Below are positions 1-6,887 of a stretch of 9,840 nucleotides of DNA, one piece after another; the first letter of the stretch is position 1, and the number at the start of each line of letters is the position of its first letter. The DNA is from Collinsella sp. Its GTDB lineage: Bacteria > Actinomycetota > Coriobacteriia > Coriobacteriales > Coriobacteriaceae. The stretch spans positions 1-9,840 of the forward strand of contig JAIJJM010000049.1 of assembly GCA_022728415.1 (NCBI GenBank), in the 5' to 3' direction. The translations under genes and the position numbers were made by a program. The notes under the pieces were generated by a model. The model was not told the DNA's origin. It searched no databases and saw only the letters and a list, made by a program, of their open reading frames with translations.

Positions 1-1
1 G

Positions 2-502
2 CGCGGGCTGCATCACCGTGAGCCCGGTGTCGTGGGTGCCGCCATGTCCACGCCCAACACCTACGCCGAGATCATCTGCGACGGCAAGCATGTGAGCCCC
101 GCTGCTATTAAGGCGCTGCTGCAGGCCAAGGGCTGGCAGCACACGGTGCTGATCACGGACTGCCTGGGTTGCGGCGGCATGCCCGAGGGCAAGTACACCA
201 GCGGCGGCATGGACGTCATCATGAAGGACGACCTGTGCTGGCTCGCCGACGGCAAGAGCATCGCCGGCTCGGTGCTCACGCTCGCACAGGGCGTCAAGAA
301 CATCGTCGACTGGGGTCTTGCGAGCGCCGATATCGCCATTCGCATGGCGACCGAGGTGCCGGCACGCTCCGCGCACATCGAGGATAAGTGCGGCAGCATT
401 ATGCCGGGTCGCGACGCCGATTTTGTCGTGTTCGATCCCGACCTCACCCTGGTCGAGACGTATGTGGGCGGCAACAGCGTCGGCAACGCGTTTGCCGAGT
501 AG
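2..502 (+). CDS. nagA: N-acetylglucosamine-6-phosphate deacetylase, C-terminal part (5' end outside window)
   Basis: NagA removes the acetyl group from GlcNAc-6-phosphate in the cytoplasm, giving glucosamine-6-phosphate and acetate for amino-sugar catabolism and cell-wall recycling. The frame is open from the first complete codon at base 2 and ends at TAG 500-502, so about 166 C-terminal residues are visible. The opening residues LHHREPGVVGA match the metal/substrate-binding His segment of the family. LITDCLGCGG carries the Asp that corresponds to the catalytic Asp of NagA enzymes. The end (CGSIMPGRDADFVVFD, then a V-G-G-N strand) is the usual amidohydrolase C-terminal beta-sandwich. A GTG at 32 and an ATG at 44 are internal codons, not starts, because family homology extends upstream of them. 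A hairpin terminator follows about 120 bp downstream. Codon use is GC-rich like galM and lacG. Confidence 0.9.
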   Translation, partial: RGLHHREPGVVGAAMSTPNTYAEIICDGKHVSPAAIKALLQAKGWQHTVLITDCLGCGGMPEGKYTSGGMDVIMKDDLCWLADGKSIAGSVLTLAQGVKNIVDWGLASADIAIRMATEVPARSAHIEDKCGSIMPGRDADFVVFDPDLTLVETYVGGNSVGNAFAE

Positions 503-620
503 CCGCCAACGCAAGAACCCGAGAGGATCGGGGCGTATTGTCACCGAAACTGGATAGCAAGCCGGAAGCGACTGATTACGGCGTTCCGAGTTCGAAGCGG
601 TCCATGGTTGTGGTAATGCA

Positions 621-656
621 AATGCCCGTCGATGAAAACATCGGCGGGCATTTTTG
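621..656 (+). terminator. Hairpin terminator between convergent nagA and galM
   Basis: A 14-bp stem (621-634 with 639-652, one G-T wobble) closes an AAAA loop and is followed directly by a short T run, which is a rho-independent layout for nagA transcription. Read on the minus strand, the stem is followed by TTTGCATT-like sequence, so it may also stop galM transcripts, but less strongly. Bases 503-620 show no other feature. Confidence 0.8.
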
Positions 657-678
657 TGCGGTATGTAACGTTGCGGGC

Positions 679-1731
679 TTAGGGCCTCATAAAGTGGTAT
701 TCGATCACGTTGCTGTAGGGGTGACCCGGGCCCACAATGCCCTGCGGGAACAGCGGCTGGTGCGGCGTGTCGGGGTACATCTCTGCCTCGAGGGCGAAGC
801 CGGAGCCCCAGCCATAGTTGGCATCATCCTTGGCATGTTCGTCGCCCAGCCAGTTGCCGGTGTAGAGCTGCACGCCCGGGGCGGTGGTGTAGTAGTCCAG
901 CTCGCGGCCGGTCCACATCTCCTCGACATGCATCGCACGGCGCAGATTACGACCGTACTGATAGCCATCGATGCACAGGCAGTGATCGTAGCCGCGTGCC
1001 TGCTTGATCTGCGGGTCGTCGGCCTCCATGCCGGGAGCGACGGGGCGCAGCTCGCGAAAGTCAAACGGTGTTCCCTCGACCGGAGCAATCTCGCCGGTGG
1101 GGATGTTCTGCTCGTTAATGGGCAGGTAGTGAGTGGCGTTAGCAACAAAGAAGTGCTCACAGTCCATGCCAGCGTTATGGCCGGCAAGGTTAAAGTACGT
1201 GTGGTTGGTCATGGACACGTAGGTGGCGCGGTCGCTCTCGCAGCCATACTCGATACGAAAGACGCCGGTGCGCGTCACGGTAAACACGGCCGTAAAGGTG
1301 CGGTTGCCGGGGAGGCCGAGCTCGCCGTCCTCAAGCGAGGCGGTCATGCGTACGGCATTGTGGTCCTCGTCGAGCTCAACGTCCCACACGCGCTTGTGCA
1401 AGCCGTGCTCAAGGTCACTGTGCAGGTTGTTGGTGCCTTCGTTGGCTGGCATATGCCAATCAGTGCCGGCGATGGTGATCGTGGCACCCGTAGTGCGGTT
1501 GGCCACGGGGCCAATGGTCGCGCCAAAGCAGGCGGGGTTGTCAAAGTAATCCTCGAGCTTATCGAAGCCCAGCACCACATCACGCACGTTGCCAGGGATG
1601 TCGGGCACGTCGATACCAAGCACGGTGGCGCCATAGTCCATAATGCGAACGCAGATCTCGGGCCCGTTGAGGGTGTAACGATGAACGGGGGTACCGCACG
1701 GCGCGGTGCCGAAAAGCTCGGAAGTGATCAT
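679..1731 (-). CDS. galM: Aldose 1-epimerase (galactose mutarotase)
   Basis: GalM interconverts alpha and beta anomers of galactose or glucose in the cytoplasm and feeds the Leloir pathway. The start is placed at ATG 1731 (protein MITSELFG..., 350 aa, normal family length), preceded by AGGAAC at 1735-1740; the open frame runs 20 codons further up without family-like residues. Family motifs in order are GPVANR (74-79), NNLHS (101-105, substrate His104), TNHTYFNL (175-182, catalytic acid His177), GYDH (247-250, substrate Asp249) and FALEAEMYPDTP (312-323, catalytic base Glu315). All key residues are present, so the enzyme should be active. It is convergent with nagA and divergent from the DeoR-family regulator, which may control it. 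A clean -35/-10 could not be assigned; GATAAT about 60 bp upstream on the minus strand is a weak -10 candidate. Confidence 0.93.
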   Translation of the reverse strand: MITSELFGTAPCGTPVHRYTLNGPEICVRIMDYGATVLGIDVPDIPGNVRDVVLGFDKLEDYFDNPACFGATIGPVANRTTGATITIAGTDWHMPANEGTNNLHSDLEHGLHKRVWDVELDEDHNAVRMTASLEDGELGLPGNRTFTAVFTVTRTGVFRIEYGCESDRATYVSMTNHTYFNLAGHNAGMDCEHFFVANATHYLPINEQNIPTGEIAPVEGTPFDFRELRPVAPGMEADDPQIKQARGYDHCLCIDGYQYGRNLRRAMHVEEMWTGRELDYYTTAPGVQLYTGNWLGDEHAKDDANYGWGSGFALEAEMYPDTPHQPLFPQGIVGPGHPYSNVIEYHFMRP

Positions 1732-1876
1732 TTGGTTCCTAACATCGAGGTATTTCGCACAAACTGTAGCGCGAACAGGCCAAATTATCACTACACGCTA
1801 CTAAAGCAGGGAATATTTTTCTCAAAAAAGTGATGATTGGAGCTGTGTGGGCGTTCATTCTGGACACGTACGAGTC

Positions 1877-1905
1877 TGATACAATTTGTTCGTTATTGTT
1901 TGAAT
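1877..1905 (+). promoter_or_regulatory. Extended -10 promoter and possible autoregulatory site for the DeoR-family gene
   Basis: TGATACAAT at 1877-1885 is a complete extended -10 element (TGnTACAAT) about 50 bp before the GTG start. No good -35 is visible, which is normal for extended -10 promoters. Immediately downstream, ATTTGTTCGTTATTGTTTGA has two TTGTT-type repeats and resembles half-sites bound by GlpR/DeoR-family repressors, so autoregulation is plausible. The remainder of the 1732-1937 intergenic region is AT-rich and must also contain the galM promoter. Confidence 0.5.
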
Positions 1906-1937
1906 GATATGCGCGCAGAGAATGGCGAGGATTCATC

Positions 1938-2702
1938 GTGATCAAGGCGGAGCGTCAGGATAAGGTTCGGCAGCTGCTCGAGGAGCAGGGCACGGTCTCG
2001 GTTAAAGAGATTTCTGATACATTGGGTGTCTCGGATATGACAATCCGCCGCGATCTTGAGGAGCTTGCGAGCCTAGGCGAGATTGAGCGCGTGCACGGCG
2101 GCGCCCGTAGTGCGCAGAGTCGTCCGCACGCTATGTTGCGCCATGAGTATTCGCACAGCGAAAAGCGCACTAAGCATGCCGAGGAAAAGCTGCAGATCGC
2201 GCGCCGCGCCGTGGAGCTTATCGAGGAGGGCTCGACCATCTTTTTGGGTACGGGCACTACGGTTGAGCAGATGGCCTCGATGCTACCGGCGTGCCGCCTG
2301 CGCATCGTTACCAATTCGCTTTCGGTGTTTAACCTGCTCGAGGCGCGCGAAGACTGCGACCTGTGCCTGGTAGGCGGTATGTACCGTCGCCGCACCGCCG
2401 CTTTTGTGGGGCCAACGGCCGAGGATACCCTGCGTGCGCTGGGCATCGATGCGGCGTTTATCGGTGCCAACGGTATTCTGGATGGTGACGTATCTACGTC
2501 CAATATGGATGAGGGCCGTATCCAGCAGCTCGCCTTTAGCAAGGCAGACTCGCGCTATCTGATCGCCGACTCCAGCAAGATTGGCAAGCGCGACTTCTAC
2601 ACCTTTTGCCGCCTGGACAATTTGGACGCCGTGGTGTGCGAGCCGGGTATTACCGCCGAGTATCGTGCCGCCATCGAGGAACACACGCAGGTCATCTGCT
2701 AG
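1938..2702 (+). CDS. DeoR/GlpR-family transcriptional repressor
   Basis: This is a cytoplasmic DNA-binding repressor of sugar metabolism, 254 aa, the standard family length. The start is GTG 1938 with GCGAGGA at 1925-1931 as ribosome binding site. Residues 6-58 form the DeoR winged helix: KEISDTLGVSDMTIRRDLEEL contains the recognition helix and ends in the family's RVHGGA wing. The C-terminal DeoRC sugar-phosphate-binding domain spans about 75-235, with FLGTGTTVEQMA (102-113), TNSL (125-128), VGGMYRRRTAAFVG (145-158), FIGANG (174-179) and DSSKIG (211-216). In this family the effector is a phosphosugar such as tagatose-6-P, fructose-1-P or glycerol-3-P; which one applies here cannot be read from sequence. 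The divergent galM and the lacEG genes 5 kb away make a LacR-like role possible but unproven. Confidence 0.9.
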   Translation: MIKAERQDKVRQLLEEQGTVSVKEISDTLGVSDMTIRRDLEELASLGEIERVHGGARSAQSRPHAMLRHEYSHSEKRTKHAEEKLQIARRAVELIEEGSTIFLGTGTTVEQMASMLPACRLRIVTNSLSVFNLLEAREDCDLCLVGGMYRRRTAAFVGPTAEDTLRALGIDAAFIGANGILDGDVSTSNMDEGRIQQLAFSKADSRYLIADSSKIGKRDFYTFCRLDNLDAVVCEPGITAEYRAAIEEHTQVIC

Positions 2703-2817
2703 CTAACGCTGCAGGATCGCCAACAGGCGATGCGGGAGGACTTTTACCTCCTGTCATTGTGGGAACCAGCGCGTCAGCGCTACGCGATATGACGCGTAAA
2801 TGAGGACTCCACTATCA
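2703..2817. other. Short hairpins downstream of the DeoR-family gene
   Basis: Two short inverted repeats follow the stop codon: GGAGG/CCTCC (2735-2739/2747-2751, 7-nt loop) and CGCGTCA/TGACGCG (2770-2776/2790-2796, 13-nt loop). Neither is followed by a T tract, so a rho-independent terminator is not convincing. They may still act as weak terminators or 3' stabilisers. No gene is visible. Confidence 0.3.
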
Positions 2818-3042
2818 AATTGTCTCAATCTGTAACAGGTAGGGGTGAAATTACCAACCAGATGTTACAGATTGAGATTGAGAGGATTAGCCTGTGCATT
2901 CATCTCAATCTGTAACATCTAGACGTCCAAAAATGGTCTTAGTGTTACAGATTGAGACAATTCGGCGGGGTCTACCCTGTTTGTCTCGATCTGTAACAGT
3001 TAGGACTTAAAAACTCAGCTACGTGTTACAGATCGAGACAAA
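2818..3042. repeat. Repeat array A: three ~59-bp hairpin units at 80-81 bp period
   Basis: Three units each consist of a left arm (core TCTCRATCTGTAACA), a centre of exactly 25 nt, and a right arm (core TGTTACAGATYGAGA). Unit 1 arms are 2823-2837/2863-2877; unit 2 arms 2903-2917/2943-2957; unit 3 arms 2980-2998/3024-3042 (19 bp, perfect). Left-arm cores start at 2823, 2903 and 2984. The centres differ in sequence but keep length. In units 1 and 3 they keep a TAGG...AAA-like pattern that gives a common orientation; unit 2 differs, and its CTAGAC/GTCTTAG extends the stem with one bulged base. Spacers between units are about 21-25 bp and unrelated to protein coding. No T tracts follow the stems, so simple terminators are unlikely. 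Array B (7802-8024) has the same design. I do not recognise this as a named element. Confidence 0.9.
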
Positions 3043-3050
3043 AAAGAACA

Positions 3051-3770
3051 TTAGGATTTGAAAATATAGTTTTGATAAGGGATTCGCTCAGTTATAACGG
3101 TGCGGCAGACAATTGCAATTAGTTTACCTTCGGAGTTATAAGCATAATGAGCTAAATCAAGTACCGGAAGTTTTGCAACACCATAATTGCTGGCCTCGGA
3201 ATCGCTAAGCTGACGTGCTCTATAGCTTTCTCGAACAGATTGGATAGACTTGGACAAGTCGTCCATGATTCTGCTAAATGACTGAAAATCTAACTGATTA
3301 CTCGGAACGTGCGACTTTGATATAAAGAACGTATCAGCGCCTATGAAGCTGCCTTCAAGTTCGTAGATCAATTCAAGACGCTGAATCTCATCACGACTTT
3401 GGCATCCAAATTGCTGGAGCATCATTACGGAAATTGAACGACCTGATGTGAGGCCGCCGAAATGTTTAGTGATGGTATCCGGATCAACACCATCGCAATG
3501 GCTTGCAAAGTCAAAGTCTAAAAGTGAATTGAGCTCACCGACGCGTTTCGGTGCAACAAATGATCCTTTACCTTGGATTCGATAGATATTTCCACGACGC
3601 TCCAGCTCGCTCATTGCAAGTCGGACGGTTGTCCTGCTTACAGCGTATTCGTCGCAGAGCTCCATTTCTGTTGGAAGTTTATCGTCTGCTTGGTATACAT
3701 CGACGATCTGCTTGAGCAGCGCGTCGGTGAGCTGTAAATAGAGTGGCCGTTTTTCGTGTGTGTCGAGCAT
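3051..3770 (-). CDS. GntR-family transcriptional regulator with UTRA domain (HutC subfamily)
   Basis: This is a DNA-binding regulator likely controlling the adjacent sugar genes in response to a phosphosugar or similar ligand. I start it at ATG 3770 (MLDTHEKRPLYLQL..., 239 aa) because GAGG lies 5 nt upstream; an alternative ATG at 3788 adds six residues but has no clear ribosome binding site. Residues 8-72 form the GntR winged helix: PLYLQLTDALLKQI, KLPTEMELCDEYAVSRTTVR with the recognition helix, then the wing RIQGKGSFV (64-72). Residues about 85-232 are a UTRA ligand-binding domain ending in CRTVITERIPYQ. Length is typical. It lies 72 bp downstream of the TIM-barrel gene on the same strand, so the two are probably co-transcribed. 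The gene is noticeably AT-rich compared with the flanks (one 60-base line, 3121-3180, is about 37% GC), which suggests a different origin. Array A begins 8 bp beyond its stop. Confidence 0.9.
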   Translation of the reverse strand: MLDTHEKRPLYLQLTDALLKQIVDVYQADDKLPTEMELCDEYAVSRTTVRLAMSELERRGNIYRIQGKGSFVAPKRVGELNSLLDFDFASHCDGVDPDTITKHFGGLTSGRSISVMMLQQFGCQSRDEIQRLELIYELEGSFIGADTFFISKSHVPSNQLDFQSFSRIMDDLSKSIQSVRESYRARQLSDSEASNYGVAKLPVLDLAHYAYNSEGKLIAIVCRTVITERIPYQNYIFKS

Positions 3771-3842
3771 TGGAGCCTCAGTTTGCATGTTGGTGGTATC
3801 TGATGGTTGCCTCGGTCGGGATATAGCGTGAGCGAGATAACC

Positions 3843-4763
3843 TTAACGTATCACAGAGCGGCTCAGCATGACGATCTGATGCCTGTAGCCACGAAGGGCT
3901 TGTCCGAGCGTGAAGATATTCTGGGGCAGGCAAATACCGTTCATGGAGTCCCCGATATGTTGAAGGTCTGCACCGGCTGCTTTTGCTGCAAGGCCTATTT
4001 TCTTAATGGTCTCGCTGTCGCAGGAGTCTTGACTCGTCCCGTTGGCCGCCATGACGAGAACCTTTTCTTCAATTGACTTGCCTACGTTGTAGGAGCGTAC
4101 ATAGTCTACGATGGCGCGCAGGTCTGCTTCTTGGAAGCAGGGGACAGTGTAGGGGGCTGGCACGAGAAGGATATCGACGCCGAGGTCAACAAACTGACGC
4201 GCTATTTCGAGCGTCATGACAGGTTCTGCAACGCCCGCTCCATGCATTTTCCCGGCTATGATCAGGCCATTGAAATGCTCTTTGGAGAGTTTAATCGAAT
4301 GGGCGATTGCATCGTTGGAGACGCCAGTTCCAGGGTTGCCTGTGAGGCAAATAAAGTCAAATCCGAGTTCGTTGGCCTTTTCTAGGGTCTTGGGAGAGAC
4401 GCGTCGACCCATAGGGATTTCTGTACGGGTTTCAGACATTTCAGCCTCATTATCAACTGGTTCCAGATTGACGCCAATGGACCTTCCGCATGCTCGCTTT
4501 ACCCAAGTGACCGGGTTTTCATCGAGATCATCTGGAATGCCGGCAATCACTGGATTGAACACATCGAGTGCGTTAAACAGAAGTAAGTCGGCACCTGCGG
4601 CGCGTTCGATTTCGGCATTCGTAACGCCGCCGAGAAATTGGGAAGAGGGTACGTTTTCCGCCATGATGGTACGTCCCTCGGAAGCCAGAATTGCCTGCTT
4701 TAGATCCATGGGTGACGTGGTGGCAAAATCGGATGCGGACATGTTCAGCAATCGTTTGGGCAT
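3843..4763 (-). CDS. TIM-barrel-like protein of unknown function linked to PTS genes
   Basis: This 306-aa soluble protein starts at ATG 4763 with AAAGGAAG five nt upstream. I do not recognise a characterised enzyme. Its pattern of short hydrophobic strands ending in Gly/Asn/Asp, each followed by a helix, looks like a beta/alpha barrel: RTIMAENV (31-38), GADLLLFNALD (57-67), SIGVNLEPV (95-103), GFDFICLTGNPGTGVSN (134-150), GLIIAGKMHGAG (166-177), GVDILLVPAPYTVPCF (195-210), KVLVMAANGTSQDS (234-247) and GADLQHIGDS (264-273). The Gly-rich TGNPGTG and the C-terminal GADLQHIGDS could bind a phosphate, as in phosphosugar aldolases or epimerases, but no catalytic set can be assigned. I have a low-certainty memory that databases place such PTS-linked proteins in a domain-of-unknown-function family. 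It is the first gene of a minus-strand pair with the GntR regulator and is divergent from the EIICB permease, so a role in metabolising the sugar that permease imports is the best inference. Confidence 0.75.
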   Translation of the reverse strand: MPKRLLNMSASDFATTSPMDLKQAILASEGRTIMAENVPSSQFLGGVTNAEIERAAGADLLLFNALDVFNPVIAGIPDDLDENPVTWVKRACGRSIGVNLEPVDNEAEMSETRTEIPMGRRVSPKTLEKANELGFDFICLTGNPGTGVSNDAIAHSIKLSKEHFNGLIIAGKMHGAGVAEPVMTLEIARQFVDLGVDILLVPAPYTVPCFQEADLRAIVDYVRSYNVGKSIEEKVLVMAANGTSQDSCDSETIKKIGLAAKAAGADLQHIGDSMNGICLPQNIFTLGQALRGYRHQIVMLSRSVIR

Positions 4764-4809
4764 TGTTACTTCCTTTGACTAGAACGATAGGCTTGTGACA
4801 CTGTCTCTA

Positions 4810-4827
4810 ATATTGTTACAACAATAT
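4810..4827. promoter_or_regulatory. 18-bp palindrome, candidate GntR operator
   Basis: ATATTGTTACAACAATAT is a perfect inverted repeat (8-bp arms, AC centre). Its TTGT-n-ACAA form fits the GT...AC symmetry typical of GntR-family operators. It sits directly downstream of the predicted minus-strand transcription start, where a bound repressor would block the TIM-barrel/gntR operon. Two direct ATATGTT repeats (4824-4830, 4833-4839) overlap its edge and the -10 box and could add contacts. Binding is inferred. Confidence 0.55.
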
Positions 4828-4836
4828 GTTCGATAT

Positions 4837-4864
4837 GTTATATCCAATCGGTAAACGGTTGCAA
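4837..4864 (-). promoter_or_regulatory. Candidate promoter of the TIM-barrel/gntR operon
   Basis: On the minus strand, TTGCAA (4859-4864) and TATAAC (4837-4842) are separated by 16 bp, a reasonable -35/-10 pair. The start would fall near 4830, giving a leader of about 65 nt. The palindrome at 4810-4827 lies immediately downstream. Confidence 0.45.
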
Positions 4865-4952
4865 ACTTATTGTACAGCTCAGAAAAAATAGCATTGAGCT
4901 GGGAAAATATTGGTTTTATCAACTGCCGTTCACCGAATATCTTTTTGAATTC

Positions 4953-4981
4953 TTGACATGTCGACAAAGCGGAAAAAGAAT
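4953..4981 (+). promoter_or_regulatory. Candidate promoter of the EIICB permease gene
   Basis: A consensus -35 TTGACA (4953-4958) is followed after 17 bp by AAGAAT (4976-4981, four of six matches to TATAAT). The start near 4988 would give a leader of about 130 nt. Within that leader, ACGTAT/ATACGT (5026-5031/5040-5045) is a short inverted repeat of unknown role. Upstream, CAGCTCA/TGAGCTG (4875-4881/4895-4901) is another. The remainder of 4764-5119 is AT-rich with no gene. Confidence 0.45.
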
Positions 4982-5119
4982 TGGTTATGACAAATCGCGC
5001 AAATGATATTACATTTCGCACGAGAACGTATTCACATACATACGTGGATACAAACCGGGACGACGACGGTTGAGTCCGGATAAATCGTTGTGTGCCCGGC
5101 AATCATGAAAGGATGTGTT

Positions 5120-6814
5120 ATGGACGCTATCGTCAAATTCCTTGAAAAACACCAGGCCCTCTTCGATAAAATCTCAAAGAACATTTATCTGGTGGCGATT
5201 AAGGATGGCTTTCTCTCGAACATGCCAATCGTGCTGTTCTCGAGCCTGTTTCTTCTTCTTTCGACGCTTCCTGCCTATGTAGGCATCACGCTTCCGTCTG
5301 AGATGCTGGATTTCTTTAATAAAATCTATGCATATACTATGGGGCTTCTTGGCATTATGGTTGCCGGTACCACGGCGAGCTCACTTGCCATGTCGATGAA
5401 CCGCCGCATGCCTTCGGGCAAATCTCTTAACCCCACCTCGTGTATGGTTTGTGCCATGTGTGGCATGTTCTTGCTATCGGTGACGAATGATGTTGTCTCG
5501 ATTGGCGGCGCAGATACATCTGTTTTTGAAACCGGCTATATGGGAACCAAGGGTTTTCTCGCTGCGTTCGTATCCGCATTCTTGACCGTTAATATCTATA
5601 AGGTGTGCATTAGCCATAACGTGACAATCAAGCTCCCCAAAGAGGTCCCTGGCGCTATTGCGCAGAGTTTTCGCGATATCTTTGCGTTTGGGTTTTCAAT
5701 CCTTGCGTGCGCCGTTATCGATCTCGCGAGCCGTACGCTGCTTGCTGTGCCGTTCGCCAATTTGGTATCCGCTCTAATCTCGCCGCTGTTCTCCGCGGTC
5801 GACACCTATCCTGGCATGGCGCTTATCGAAGGCGCAGTCGCACTTTTCCAATTTATGGGTATTCACGGTGCTTCGGTTGTCATGAGTCCGATCAATGCAG
5901 CGCTCTACGGCAATACCGTTACCAATCTTGAGGTTTTCCAAGCAGGTGGACACCCGTCAATTGCTCTCACGCAGGACTTTACAAGCTTCATCGGCGGTCT
6001 GGGCGGCTCTGGCTGCACGTTCATCGTTCCTATTATCCTAATCATGTTTATGCGTTCCAAGCAGCTTAAAGCCATGGGCAAGGCATCGATTATCCCGGTG
6101 ATTTTTGGAGTTAACGAGCCCGTTCTCTTCGGTGTGCCGATTGTTCTCAATCCCTATATGTTCGTGCCCTTCCTAGCGGCTCCTATGGTCAACGCCATAA
6201 TCGGTAAGTTCTTCATTGACGTAATTGGAATGAACGCTCCCATGTATACCATGCCGTGGGCGCTTCCCGGCCCAATCGGTGCATTTCTCACCACAGGTCT
6301 TGATCTACGTTCTCTTGTATTGATTGCAGTGCTGTTGGTCGTTGACTTTGTAATTTACTATCCGTTCTGCAAGGCATACGACCATCAGCTTTGTTTGGAA
6401 GAGTCTGCAAAGGAGGCTGCAGGAACCTCGGATGCAGATGCTATTGCCGCACAAGAAAACGCCGCAAAAGCTATCAAGGCAGTAAAGAGCAAGGCGGAGC
6501 AGATCCGCGTGCTTGTGCTTTGCCAGGGTGCCGGCACTTCGACTCTCTTGGCAAATGCTCTTCGCGAAGGTGCCGCTGCTAAGGGTATTGATCTGGTTTC
6601 TCAGTCCGGTGCGTACGGAAGCCACTATGAGACGATGGATCAGTACAACGTGATTGTTCTGGCGCCCCAGGCACGCATGTACTATGACGCTATGAAGGCC
6701 GATACTGATCGCCTTGGAATTAAACTGCTCACCACAAGGGGCAAGCAGTATATCGACCTTACCAACGATCCCGAAGGTGCAATTGACTGGATCGTTCAGG
6801 AGCTGGCCAAATAG
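5120..6814 (+). CDS. PTS EIICB permease, lactose/cellobiose (Lac) family
   Basis: This membrane permease imports and phosphorylates a beta-linked disaccharide or related sugar. The start is ATG 5120 with AAAGGA at 5108-5113; earlier GTG 5090 and ATG 5105 in the same frame lack a suitable site. The product is 564 aa, close to LacE-type EIICB proteins. Residues 1-425 are the EIIC domain with about ten hydrophobic segments; GIHG (247-250, His249) and FGVNEPVLFGVPIVLNP (329-345, Glu333) are the sugar-binding motifs of the ChbC/LacE family. A charged Ala/Lys linker (426-460) leads to the EIIB domain (461-564), whose VLVLCQGAGTST contains Cys468, the residue phosphorylated by EIIA. The C-terminus ends like LacE (TDRLGIKLL...YIDLTNDPEGA). 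No EIIA gene is in the window, so EIIA must come from elsewhere. It is divergent from the TIM-barrel gene and shares its regulatory region. The substrate cannot be fixed from sequence, so no symbol is given. Confidence 0.93.
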   Translation: MDAIVKFLEKHQALFDKISKNIYLVAIKDGFLSNMPIVLFSSLFLLLSTLPAYVGITLPSEMLDFFNKIYAYTMGLLGIMVAGTTASSLAMSMNRRMPSGKSLNPTSCMVCAMCGMFLLSVTNDVVSIGGADTSVFETGYMGTKGFLAAFVSAFLTVNIYKVCISHNVTIKLPKEVPGAIAQSFRDIFAFGFSILACAVIDLASRTLLAVPFANLVSALISPLFSAVDTYPGMALIEGAVALFQFMGIHGASVVMSPINAALYGNTVTNLEVFQAGGHPSIALTQDFTSFIGGLGGSGCTFIVPIILIMFMRSKQLKAMGKASIIPVIFGVNEPVLFGVPIVLNPYMFVPFLAAPMVNAIIGKFFIDVIGMNAPMYTMPWALPGPIGAFLTTGLDLRSLVLIAVLLVVDFVIYYPFCKAYDHQLCLEESAKEAAGTSDADAIAAQENAAKAIKAVKSKAEQIRVLVLCQGAGTSTLLANALREGAAAKGIDLVSQSGAYGSHYETMDQYNVIVLAPQARMYYDAMKADTDRLGIKLLTTRGKQYIDLTNDPEGAIDWIVQELAK

Positions 6815-6850
6815 TGGATGCACTTCGTCGTTGATTCGTCGGTGTATAAA

Positions 6851-6887
6851 ACGGCCCCGCAGTTTATTGAGCTGCGGGGCCGTATTT
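6851..6887. terminator. Bidirectional hairpin terminator between EIICB and toxin genes
   Basis: A 12-bp GC-rich stem (6851-6862 with 6872-6883, core CGGCCCCGCAG) closes a 9-nt loop. On the plus strand it is followed by ATTT. On the minus strand the stem is followed by TTTAT, a better T tract. It can therefore end the EIICB transcript and read-through from the toxin-antitoxin operon. Confidence 0.75.

Noticed and set aside
571..620. tRNA-like GAGTTCGAAGC segment
   Set aside because: It lacks the acceptor, D and anticodon arms; only a T-loop-like string is present.
388..1833. A 481-codon plus-strand open frame across galM
   Set aside because: It is antisense to galM, whose protein has all family motifs. 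The translation is low-complexity Val/Ala/Gly/His-rich with no family features, a common artefact in GC-rich DNA.
2818..3042. CRISPR array
   Set aside because: The repeated part is a hairpin with long arms, the 21-25 bp spacers are partly similar between units, units 5 and 6 are duplicated with their centres, and no cas genes are present.
2980..3042. Unit 3 or unit 6 as ordinary rho-independent terminators
   Set aside because: The stems are long but are followed by A-rich or mixed sequence in the relevant directions, not a T tract, and several are placed in tandem.
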